Shown here piece by piece: positions 8,585 to 15,900 of a stretch of 21,569 nt of DNA. Location of the stretch: the NCBI GenBank assembly GCA_039183635.1, contig JBCDBL010000075.1, forward strand, positions 1 to 21,569. The letters run 5' to 3'. Every line of letters starts with the position of its first letter. Position 1 is the first letter of the stretch. The notes beneath the pieces are model-generated. The model ran no database searches, was not told the DNA's origin, and was given only the letters and a program-made list of their open reading frames with translations. The position numbers and the translations under genes were made by a program. The DNA is from JBCDBL01 sp039183635 (GTDB taxonomy: Bacteria > Pseudomonadota > Alphaproteobacteria > Caulobacterales > Parvularculaceae).

Positions 8585-8865
8585 GGAAATCTCGTCATTG
8601 ATGAGAAGGTGTCATAATGAGGCGCGGGGTCTCGCGCCGGCTCTAAACGTCAAAGCCCGGTCCCGCGCTTGTCCCTCAAGCGCCGGCCGGGCGTATAATT
8701 CGCCGACTTCTCATCATGCCGTCATATGCCATCACATTCGCCATGGCGGCTCCCATAGCACGCTCTTGCGCAAAGTTTCGAGAGATTTTTTGTTTGGATA
8801 TATTGGCGTCAGCACAAAACAAGCTGAATGTTTCGCAAACCCTATCCACATCGTCGATCGTCCTC

Positions 8866-8943
8866 GTGACGAAAGCCAAGATCCAGGGACCGCTTGGCTC
8901 CGCGTATGCCGCTCCTCACATCCCAGCTTTGGCTGGGGTGACG
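8866..8943. repeat. REP-like palindromic intergenic repeat (degenerate copy)
   Basis: The core is the hairpin ATCCCAGC-TTTG-GCTGGGGT (8920-8939) followed by GAC. It matches the right arm of the nested repeat at 10414-10444 apart from one stem change, which is U-G in plus-strand RNA, and one loop base. A decayed inverted partner lies to the left: GTGAC at 8866-8870 and GATCCAGGG at 8880-8888. The type resembles short intergenic repeats common in proteobacteria. Confidence 0.6.
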
Positions 8944-9000
8944 TTCATTGCCGCTTATGAATTTTACCAAGGATTGGAATTGAAGCTTTGTGAGTTGCGC

Positions 9001-9024
9001 GCCCCGGCCTGGAGCCGGGACGGG
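9001..9024. repeat. REP-like hairpin just downstream of the DUF3011 gene
   Basis: CCCGGC (9003-9008) and GCCGGG (9014-9019) form a perfect stem around CTGGA, with GACGGG following. The gene at 9041 is transcribed toward it and ends 17 bases away, so it may act as a transcript-end hairpin. There is no T-run, so it is not a standard intrinsic terminator. Confidence 0.45.
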
Positions 9025-9040
9025 CGGGTGGGAGTGTGGA

Positions 9041-9733
9041 CTACAAAAACCGGAACCGCGTCACCCTATAACCGTCGGTTTTGCAGACAAACGGACAGGC
9101 GTCCCGGTCGCCGTAGAAGCGGCCGGAGGCGACGCCGCGCACACGGAAGCTGTCATAGTCGAGACGATTGACCTTCCTGACGGTTTCGATCCTGGGCTTG
9201 CGGCCGCCGTCATGGCGGATTTGCCGTCGCGCGTAAGCGGCGCACAGGTCTACGGCGTCGGCGCGGCTGACGCGCCCGCCGCCATAGCCATAACCTTCAT
9301 CGCGATCGTAGCCTTTTTTCTTACCGCTCTTCCCGTACCCCTGGCCATAGCCTTTGCCATACCCCTCATCGTACCCTTTGCCGTATCCCTTGTCGTATCC
9401 ATAGCCTTTGTCATAGCCGCCCTTGCCGTATCCCTTGCCGCCGTAACCGGCATGAACCACTTTGAATTGGGCCCGGCAGCCGCGATCGACCCAAACCCCA
9501 TGGCGGTCATAGCCCCAGGATTTGCCGTACCGGCAATCAGCCTTGGAATAAACGCGATAGACTTTCACATCGCCGATGGCGACGCTGGCGTTGCAATAAG
9601 CTCGGCCTTTGCCAAACGACGAGCAGGACAAATAACTTGAGGCGGCCTCAGCCCCTCCGGCGGCGAACATTCCCGCCAAAATAACGGCGCCGGCTGCAAG
9701 TTTTGGCGTCAGATGGTTGAAAAGCACGGTCAT
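9041..9733 (-). CDS. Secreted DUF3011 protein with Gly/Tyr/Lys repeat region
   Basis: This 230-residue exported protein has a signal peptide with probable cleavage after A30 (GGAEA-AS). Residues ~35-90 form a DUF3011-type domain with C37, C47, C67 and C86 and the pattern CRYGKSWGYDRHGVWVDRGCRAQF-like at 67-90. Residues ~96-151 are a low-complexity tract of GYGKGY and GYDKGY units. Residues ~156-230 are a second domain with C164, C213 and C217. The repeat units use mixed synonymous codons (TAC/TAT, AAG/AAA), so this is not a fresh DNA duplication. Seven cysteines in the mature chain suggest periplasmic or extracellular disulphides, with one unpaired. The ribosome binding site is strong (AAGGAGAAGGAGA). 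It is a single gene, divergent from the DUF4332 gene. Function is unknown. Confidence 0.88.
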   Translation of the reverse strand: MTVLFNHLTPKLAAGAVILAGMFAAGGAEAASSYLSCSSFGKGRAYCNASVAIGDVKVYRVYSKADCRYGKSWGYDRHGVWVDRGCRAQFKVVHAGYGGKGYGKGGYDKGYGYDKGYGKGYDEGYGKGYGQGYGKSGKKKGYDRDEGYGYGGGRVSRADAVDLCAAYARRQIRHDGGRKPRIETVRKVNRLDYDSFRVRGVASGRFYGDRDACPFVCKTDGYRVTRFRFL

Positions 9734-9839
9734 ACGCTGTCTCCTTCTCCTTGCCCCCGCCCGACAAGGCCCCCGCCTTTGACGCGTTCATCGTAGGTCG
9801 GAGAATATGACCGGATTGTGTTCAGGAGTGGAATCAGGG

Positions 9840-9854
9840 CCTTGTATTACAAGG
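9840..9854. promoter_or_regulatory. 15-base perfect palindrome, candidate operator
   Basis: CCTTGTA-T-TACAAGG is a perfect odd palindrome in the gap between the divergent DUF3011 and DUF4332 genes. It lies 61 bases before the DUF4332 start and about 107 bases before the DUF3011 start. Its size and symmetry fit a dimeric repressor site. I do not recognise the regulator, and no strong promoter elements could be placed around it. Confidence 0.4.
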
Positions 9855-9914
9855 GTTTAATGGAACGCGCCCGCGTCTGACGCGCCGCGCGGAGTGGAAA
9901 GGAGAAGACGCTTC

Positions 9915-10322
9915 ATGTCTTACAAGATCACCGAAGTGGAAGGTATCGGTCCGGCCTATGCAGCCAAGCTTGAAGAGCAGGGCATCAAAACGACGGACGA
10001 TTATTTGAAAGCCGCCGCCGACAAAAAAGGCCGCACCGCCCTCGCCGAGGCCACAGGTATTTCCGAAAAGCTGGTTCTGCGCTGGGCCAACCAGGCGGAC
10101 CTGATGCGCATTTCAGGCGTCGGTGAGGAATTCGCCGAACTTCTTGAGGCCGCAGGCGTCGACAGCGTGCCGGAACTGGCGCAACGACGCGCCGATAACC
10201 TGACGGCGAAAATGAAAGAGGTGAACGAGGACAAAAAGCTCGCCCGCCGCGCGCCCGCCGAATCGGAAGTGGACAAGTGGGTGGCCCAGGCCAAAGAGAT
10301 GGACAGGGTGATTACGCATTAG
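9915..10322 (+). CDS. DUF4332 helix-hairpin-helix protein
   Basis: This 135-residue protein is made of two helix-hairpin-helix-like units. The first is EVEGIGPAYAAKLEEQGI (about 6-23) and the second MRISGVGEEFAELLEAAGV (about 61-79), each with the GhG hairpin typical of non-sequence-specific nucleic-acid binding. This is the DUF4332 pattern. It has no signal peptide and ends in a charged helix. The ATG at 9915 is chosen over a GTG at 9894 because AAAGGAGA lies at 9898-9905 with normal spacing to it. Related HhH domains bind DNA or act as protein scaffolds; the role here is not known. It is a single gene, followed by a large inverted repeat. Confidence 0.85.
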   Translation: MSYKITEVEGIGPAYAAKLEEQGIKTTDDYLKAAADKKGRTALAEATGISEKLVLRWANQADLMRISGVGEEFAELLEAAGVDSVPELAQRRADNLTAKMKEVNEDKKLARRAPAESEVDKWVAQAKEMDRVITH

Positions 10323-10363
10323 AGCTTGAAAATAAGATTGCAAATCTTCCCACACGCACAAAC

Positions 10364-10444
10364 GTCACCCTGACGAACGTCAGGGTCCAGGGGCGACAAA
10401 CTTAGAATATGCGGCCCCTGGATCCCAGCTTTCGCTGGGATGAC
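10364..10444. repeat. Nested REP-like inverted repeat with compensatory arm differences
   Basis: Two 31-base arms (10364-10394 and 10414-10444) face each other across 19 bases and share their flanks (GTCA at the outer end, TCCAGGGGC at the inner end). Each arm also folds on itself into an 8-bp hairpin. In the GTCA orientation the left is ACCCTGAC-GAAC-GTCAGGGT and the right is ATCCCAGC-GAAA-GCTGGGAT. The four stem positions that differ are all changed on both sides of the stem. It starts 41 bases after the DUF4332 stop and could serve as an RNA stabiliser or terminator. Confidence 0.75.
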
Positions 10445-10488
10445 ACTTCTTACATGTGGTGACTTAAGTGCGTATGTTTCGGACCAAG

Positions 10489-10511
10489 ATCCCGGCCTCA
10501 AGCCAGGATGA
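10489..10511. repeat. REP-like hairpin, single copy
   Basis: ATCCCGGC-CTCAA-GCCAGGAT followed by GA resembles the arms of the adjacent nested repeat. The single stem mismatch becomes a U-G pair in minus-strand RNA. It lies 15 bases past the yqeY stop in the direction of yqeY transcription, so it could mark the transcript end. Confidence 0.5.
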
Positions 10512-10526
10512 GCGGCTTTCTTTGAA

Positions 10527-10985
10527 TTACCCCAAACGCTCCTTCATCAACGCGCCGGCGCGGCCGAAATCCATGGAGCCGGCGTAACGCTGCTTTAGAG
10601 CGCCCATGCAACGGCCCATATCTTTCAGGCCGTCCGCCTCCAATTCGTCGACGACCCCGGCGACCGCCTGCTGAATCTCATCCTCCGACAATTGCCGCGG
10701 CAGAAAGCTTTTGATGATTTCCGATTCGGTCTGCTCACGCTCGGCAAGATCCAAACGTCCGGCCTCCTCATAGGTTTTGAAGCTCTCGTCCCTCTGCTTC
10801 ACCATCTTGGTGAGCACCGCAAGGATTTCCTCATCGGTGACGCCGTCACACCGATCCTCGGACCGGGCGGCGATGTCGCGATCCTTAATGGCGGCGTTGA
10901 CAAGCCGAAGGGTGGACAGGCGCACCTGATCCTTCTCCTTCATGGCGGTCTTCATCGCATCATTGATATCCTGTCGTAACGTCAT
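10527..10985 (-). CDS. yqeY: YqeY / GatB-YqeY domain protein
   Basis: This 152-residue all-helical protein has the YqeY pattern: MTLRQDINDAMKTAMKEKD, then LSTLRLVNAAIKDRDI, a central MVKQRDESFKTYEEAGR, and the GatB-tail-like FLPRQLSEDEI and LKDMGRCMGALKQRYAG. The tail domain is shared with the GatB subunit of the tRNA amidotransferase and is thought to contact tRNA; the cellular role of free YqeY is not established. The ATG at 10985 is preferred over a start 7 codons upstream because GGAG precedes it at normal spacing and the family starts there. It diverges from carA. A promoter for it is proposed at 11010-11038. Confidence 0.93.
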   Translation of the reverse strand: MTLRQDINDAMKTAMKEKDQVRLSTLRLVNAAIKDRDIAARSEDRCDGVTDEEILAVLTKMVKQRDESFKTYEEAGRLDLAEREQTESEIIKSFLPRQLSEDEIQQAVAGVVDELEADGLKDMGRCMGALKQRYAGSMDFGRAGALMKERLG

Positions 10986-11009
10986 GTCGTCTCCAATGGC
11001 CAGCATGTG

Positions 11010-11038
11010 AACCTAAACGCAACCGCGCGCCGGGACAA
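11010..11038 (-). promoter_or_regulatory. Candidate yqeY promoter
   Basis: Reading the minus strand, TTGTCC (11038-11033) and TAGGTT (11015-11010) are separated by 17 bases, in the sigma70-like arrangement. The -10 hexamer is identical to the one proposed for carA on the other strand. Transcription would start near 11003, leaving a leader of about 18 bases before the yqeY ATG. Confidence 0.5.
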
Positions 11039-11069
11039 ACCTCAACCCTTTGTTTTTATTAAGTAATTT

Positions 11070-11148
11070 AAGAACCGATTGTTCTTGACCCTGTTAACGG
11101 TTTCCCTTAGGTTCCCGGCAATTTGCGCGCCGGAAACCCGTTAACGGG
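11070..11148. promoter_or_regulatory. Three dyad-symmetric operator-like sites around the carA promoter
   Basis: AAGAAC-CGATT-GTTCTT (11070-11086) is a perfect dyad that overlaps the -35 box by two bases. CCTGTTAACGG (around 11091-11100) carries the palindrome GTTAAC at 11093-11098, between -35 and -10. CCCGTTAACGGG (11137-11148) is a perfect 12-base palindrome at roughly +20 to +30. The last two also form an extended inverted repeat, GTTAACGGTTTCC with GGAAACCCGTTAAC (11093-11105 and 11132-11145). Position strongly suggests repressor sites. The regulator is not identifiable. Confidence 0.55.
11085..11113 (+). promoter_or_regulatory. Candidate carA promoter
   Basis: TTGACC (11085-11090) and TAGGTT (11108-11113) are spaced by exactly 17 bases. 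The -35 matches the TTGAC core strongly. The start would lie near 11120, giving a leader of roughly 88 bases before the carA ATG. One palindromic site lies inside the spacer and one in the leader. Confidence 0.6.
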
Positions 11149-11207
11149 CGCGACGCGCGAGGCGCAATCGCCTCTTCAAAAATCGGTTCAAAGAGAGATA
11201 ACCACGA

Positions 11208-12380
11208 ATGAAATTGAGTCAAGCCGCCGCGCCGCGCCCCACCGGTCTCCTCGCTTTGGCCGATGGTACGGTGTTCGAGGGCGTCGGGCTCGGCGCTGTC
11301 GGCGAAACGGTCGGCGAGGTATGTTTCAACACCGCCATCACCGGCTATCAGGAGATCCTCACCGACCCATCCTACGCCGCCCAGATCGTCACCTTTACGT
11401 TTCCCCATATCGGCAATGTCGGCGCCAATGAGGAGGACGTCGAAAACGCCTCCCCCGCCGCGGCGACCGCCGCCCGGGGCGCCGTGTTCCGCGCCGATGT
11501 GACCAGCCCGTCGAATTACCGCGCCCGCCTCGACCTCGGCGCCTGGCTGAAACGCCGGGGGATCATCGGGCTCAGCGGGATCGACACGCGGGCGCTCACC
11601 CGCCTCATCCGGGAAAAAGGCATGCCCCATGGCGTCATCGCCCACAGCCCCGTGGGGGAGTTCGACCGCGCCGCCCTGACCGCACGGGCCGCCCAGTGGG
11701 GCGGGCTGGAAGGCCGGGACCTGGCCAAGGACTTGACCGCCGCCGCGCCGTTCAAACCCAAAGAGAACGCCTGGGAATGGGACAAAGGCTATGGCGCGCC
11801 GCCCGCAACCGGTCCTCATGTGGTCGTCATCGATTACGGGATCAAAGCGAACATCCTGCGCAATCTCGCCGCCGCCGGCTGCCGCGCCAGCGTCGTGCCG
11901 GCCCTGACGCCGGCCGACGAGATCCTCGCCCTGAAGCCCGACGGCGTCCTGTTGTCGAACGGCCCCGGCGACCCGGCGGCGACGGCGGAGCATTCCGCGC
12001 CGGTGATCCGTCAGCTGATCGACGCCGGCCTGCCGGTGTTCGGCATCTGCCTCGGCCACCAAATGCTGGCTCTGGCGCTGGGCGCGAAAACCAAGAAAAT
12101 GCCGCAAGGGCACCATGGCGCGAACCACCCGGTCAAAGACCTCGCCACGGGCAAGGTGGAGATCGTCTCCATGAACCACGGCTTCACCGTGGACCGGGAC
12201 ACCCTGCCCGACGGCGTTGAGGAGACCCATGTGTCCCTCTTCGACGGCACCAATTGCGGCATCGCCTTAAAAGACAAGCCGGTGTCGTCGGTGCAATACC
12301 ACCCGGAGGCCTCGCCGGGGCCCCAGGACAGTTTTTACCTTTTTGAACGCTTCGTCAGCTCCCTGAAAGCCGCCGCCTAA
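11208..12380 (+). CDS. carA: Carbamoyl phosphate synthase small (glutaminase) subunit
   Basis: CarA hydrolyses glutamine and passes ammonia to CarB. The protein is 390 residues. Residues ~12-150 form the CarA-specific N-terminal domain (FNTAITGYQEILTDPSY at 40-56, GLSGIDTRALTR at 121-132). Residues ~203-385 are a class I glutamine amidotransferase with nucleophile C281 in GICLGHQM and catalytic H365 and E367 in QYHPEAS. The oxyanion-loop motif LLSNGPGDP is at 248-256. The ATG follows a modest AAAGAGAG ribosome binding site. The stop TAA abuts the ATG of the next gene (TAAATG), so the downstream HEAT-like gene is probably translationally coupled. Confidence 0.98.
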   Translation: MKLSQAAAPRPTGLLALADGTVFEGVGLGAVGETVGEVCFNTAITGYQEILTDPSYAAQIVTFTFPHIGNVGANEEDVENASPAAATAARGAVFRADVTSPSNYRARLDLGAWLKRRGIIGLSGIDTRALTRLIREKGMPHGVIAHSPVGEFDRAALTARAAQWGGLEGRDLAKDLTAAAPFKPKENAWEWDKGYGAPPATGPHVVVIDYGIKANILRNLAAAGCRASVVPALTPADEILALKPDGVLLSNGPGDPAATAEHSAPVIRQLIDAGLPVFGICLGHQMLALALGAKTKKMPQGHHGANHPVKDLATGKVEIVSMNHGFTVDRDTLPDGVEETHVSLFDGTNCGIALKDKPVSSVQYHPEASPGPQDSFYLFERFVSSLKAAA

Positions 12381-12914
12381 ATGACCGTACAGGCCGAACA
12401 TGCTGAGATCGCCGCACTTCTCCAAGAGGGCGATCGCAAAGAAGTCGCGCGCGCGGGCGACGTGGCGGCACATGTGTTGGCGCACCCGGAAGCAGCTGGC
12501 GCACTGCTCGATTGCCTGAAAGACGGCGACGCCACAGTGAAATCCCACGCCGCCCACGCCCTGATGCAAGTGGCCAAGGCTGACCCGGACGTTTTGCAAG
12601 CCCACGTCGATCGCATTTTCAAGGAGATGGGCCCGGACACGCAATGGGAGGTGCGGGAACAGTTTTCGAAGATCGTGGCGCGATTGCAGCTCACCAAAGA
12701 ACAGGGCAAAGAGGCCGCGCGGCTGTTTTCGCTCTATATGAAAGACAAAAGCTCGATCGTGCGCACCTGCGCCTTGCAGGGTGTTTACGACTTGGCGGAA
12801 GCCGGCCTTTATCCCAGGGACAAGGCGAAAGACTTCATATCCCACCCCCTCGCCCATGGCGGCTCCAAAGCCATGGCCGCGCGGGCGCGTAAACTACTGG
12901 CGGAGTTCACATAA
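12381..12914 (+). CDS. HEAT-like alpha-helical repeat protein between carA and carB
   Basis: This 177-residue soluble protein has no signal peptide or membrane segment. Helical-pair repeats with the HEAT spacing (D..V+..A..AL..LA) are visible around residues 36-66 (DGDATVKSHAAHALMQVA), 70-103 (TQWEVREQFSKIVARL) and 107-140 (DKSSIVRTCALQGVYDLA), with a final basic helix at 160-175. Two cysteines (45 and 130) lie within helices. No catalytic motif is seen, so it is probably a protein-binding solenoid. Its ATG abuts the carA stop, and its stop is 4 bases before the carB ATG, with no separate promoter apparent. It should therefore be co-expressed with both CPSase subunits. A role in CPSase assembly or control is inference from position only. 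Confidence 0.85.
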   Translation: MTVQAEHAEIAALLQEGDRKEVARAGDVAAHVLAHPEAAGALLDCLKDGDATVKSHAAHALMQVAKADPDVLQAHVDRIFKEMGPDTQWEVREQFSKIVARLQLTKEQGKEAARLFSLYMKDKSSIVRTCALQGVYDLAEAGLYPRDKAKDFISHPLAHGGSKAMAARARKLLAEFT

Positions 12915-12918
12915 AAAT

Positions 12919-15900
12919 ATGCCCAAACGGACGGACATTTCCTCCATTCTCATCATCGGCGCCGGGCCCATCGTCATCGGCCAGGCCTGCGAGTTCGATT
13001 ATTCCGGCGTCCAGGCCGTCAAGGCCCTGAAAGCGGAGGGGTACAGAATAATTCTGGTGAACTCCAACCCCGCCACCATCATGACGGACCCGGAGCTCGC
13101 CGACGCCACCTATATCGAGCCGATCACCCCGGATTTCGTTGCGAAAATCATCGCCAAGGAAAAACCCGACGCGCTGTTGCCCACCATGGGCGGACAGACG
13201 GCCCTGAACTGCGCCCTCGACCTCGAACGCATGGGCGTTTTGGAGGAGCACGGCGTTGAGATGATCGGCGCCAAAGCCGACGCCATTGAAAAGGCCGAGG
13301 ACCGGGAAAAATTCCGGGCGGCGATGGACAAAATCGGCCTTGAGAACCCGCGCGCCTGCATCGTATCCGCCCCGCCGGTGAAGAACGAGGCTGGCGAGAC
13401 GGTGGATTACGATTACGCCGCCGGCATTGCCGATGCCATGTCCGTCCTCGATGATATTGGCTTGCCCGCCATCATTCGCCCCGCGTTCACCCTCGGCGGC
13501 ACCGGCGGCGGCATCGCGTACAACAAGGAAGAGTACGAACATATCGTCAAGGCGGGCCTCGACGCCTCCCCGGCCTCTCAGGTGCTGATCGACGAAAGCC
13601 TGCTCGGCTGGAAAGAGTTCGAGATGGAGGTGGTGCGCGATAAAGCCGACAATTGCATCATCATCTGCTCCATTGAAAACGTGGACCCCATGGGCGTTCA
13701 TACGGGGGATTCCATCACGGTCGCCCCGGCGCTGACCCTGACGGACAAAGAGTATCAGATCATGCGCAACGCCTCGATCGCGGTGTTGCGGGAGATCGGG
13801 GTGGAAACCGGCGGCTCCAACGTCCAATTTGCGGTGAACCCGGACAACGGACGCCTGGTCGTCATCGAGATGAACCCACGAGTGTCCCGGTCCTCGGCGC
13901 TTGCCTCCAAAGCCACGGGCTTCCCCATCGCCAAGGTCGCGGCGAAGCTCGCTGTCGGCTACACGCTGGACGAACTTGAAAACGACATCACCGGCGGCGC
14001 GACGCCGGCCTCGTTCGAGCCGACCATCGATTACGTCGTCACCAAAATTCCGCGCTTCGCCTTTGAGAAATTCCCGGGCGCCGAACCCATCCTCACCACC
14101 GCCATGAAATCCGTGGGCGAAGCGATGGCCATTGGCCGGACGTTTCAGGAAAGCCTGCAAAAAGCATTGCGGTCTTTGGAGACCGGCCTCAGCGGTCTCG
14201 ACCCCATAGAGGTGCCGGGCGCAGAAGGCGAAGAAGACCCCAATATTTTCCGCGCCTCCCTCGCGACGCCGACGCCGGACCGTTTGCGCCTCGCCGCAGA
14301 AGCGTTTCGCCGGGGCCTCTCCATCGAGCAGGTGCAGACAGTGACAAGCTACGACCCGTGGTTCCTCGAACAAATCCAGGGCATTGTCGAGGCGGAGCGC
14401 CTCATCGCCCAGAACGGCCTGCCCCAGGACGCCGACGGCCTTTCCAAACTGAAGGGCATGGGCTTTTCCGACAAACGGCTGGCGGAGCTCGCCGAGGGTA
14501 CAGAGATTGAAGTGCGCGAATTGCGCCGCGGCCTTGACGTGCGCCCCGTCTACAAGCGCATCGATACGTGTGCGGCGGAATTTGAAGCGAAAACGCCCTA
14601 TATGTATTCCACCTACGAGCCCGCCGCCTTCGGCCGGGCGCCGGAATGCGAGTCCGAGCCGACGGGCCGCAAAAAAGTCGTCATCCTCGGCGGCGGTCCG
14701 AACCGCATCGGCCAGGGCATCGAGTTCGATTATTGCTGTTGCCATGCCGCTTTCGCTCTCGCAGAGATCGGCGTTGAATCGATTATGGTGAATTGCAACC
14801 CGGAGACAGTGTCCACCGATTACGATACGTCAGACCGGCTTTATTTCGAACCGCTCACCGCTGAAGACGTCATTGAGCTGATTGAAACCGAACGCGCCAA
14901 TGGCGAATTGATGGGCGTCATCGTCCAGTTCGGCGGCCAGACGCCTTTGAAACTGGCGACCGCGCTGGAAAACGCCGACATCCCCATTCTCGGCACCTCC
15001 GTCGACGCCATCGACCTCGCCGAGGACCGGGAGCGGTTCCAAAAGCTGGTTCAGGACCTCAATCTGAAACAGCCGAAAAACGGCCTCGCCCATTCTGAGG
15101 GTGAGGCCAAGGCCATCGCGGCGGAGGTGGGCTACCCCCTCGTCATTCGCCCATCTTATGTGCTGGGCGGCCGGGCCATGGAGATCGTCCGCGATGATGA
15201 AAGCCTCAACCGCTATATGCGCGAGGCCGTCGTGGTCTCCGGCGACGATCCGGTGCTGCTCGACCATTACCTTCAGCAGGCGATCGAGGTGGATGTCGAT
15301 GCGATTTCCGACGGCGAGGATGTCGTGATCGCCGGGGTGATGGAACATATCGAGGAGGCGGGCGTGCATTCGGGCGACTCAGCCTGTTCCCTGCCGCCTT
15401 ACACGCTTACCAAAAACACGATTGACGAATTAAAGCGCCAAACGCGCCTCCTTGCGAAGGCCTTGAAGGTCGTCGGCCTCATGAACGTTCAGTACGCCAT
15501 CAAGGACGATGATATTTATCTTCTGGAGGTGAACCCCCGCGCGTCCCGCACTGTCCCGTTCGTGGCGAAGACCATGGGCTATCCCGTCGCCAAAATCGCC
15601 GCCAAGGCGATGGCGGGCGAAAAGCTCGGGCCCTTCAACCTGTCCGAAGACGCGCCGGACCATATGGCGGTGAAAGAGGTCGTATTCCCCTTCGCCAGGT
15701 TCCAGGGCGTCGACACGGTGCTTGGGCCGGAAATGCGCTCCACCGGCGAGGTCATGGGCCTCGACGACAATTTCGACAAGGCCCGGGCGAAAAGCCTCCT
15801 GGGCGCGGGCGTGAAAATGCCGCTGGAGGGGTGCGTGTTCATCTCGCTTAAAGATTCGGACAAATCTGGCATGGTGGCGCCGGCCAAACGGCTCTGCGAT

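Larger units (their letters stand above)
8585..9040. other. 456-base gene-free region upstream of ileS with two GC-rich hairpins
   Basis: No convincing gene is seen here. Next to ileS are two hairpins. One is GGCGCG/CGCGCC (8621-8626 with 8633-8638). The other is a two-part stem, GCGCTT/AAGCGC (8665-8670 with 8678-8683) enclosed by CCCGG/CCGGG (8656-8660 with 8687-8691). Both would lie in an ileS leader RNA if transcription starts upstream of about 8700. The middle is AT-richer and featureless. The far end contains two members of the palindromic repeat family, listed separately. I could not identify a clear ileS promoter. Confidence 0.45.

Noticed and set aside
8676..8879. A 67-codon minus-strand frame upstream of ileS
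   Set aside because: It has no ribosome binding site, starts at the edge of a palindromic repeat, runs through the leader hairpin region, and shows no recognisable domain.
9300..9470. Repetitive DNA in the DUF3011 gene considered as a tandem DNA repeat or CRISPR-like array
   Set aside because: The period follows codons for Gly-Tyr/Lys units with variable synonymous bases and no spacer structure, so it is a protein-level repeat.
12907..14745. A 612-codon open frame antisense to carB
   Set aside because: It mirrors the conserved carB frame in GC-rich DNA, is rich in His/Arg/Gly/Asp as such shadows are, and matches no domain I recognise. CarB accounts for the sequence fully.
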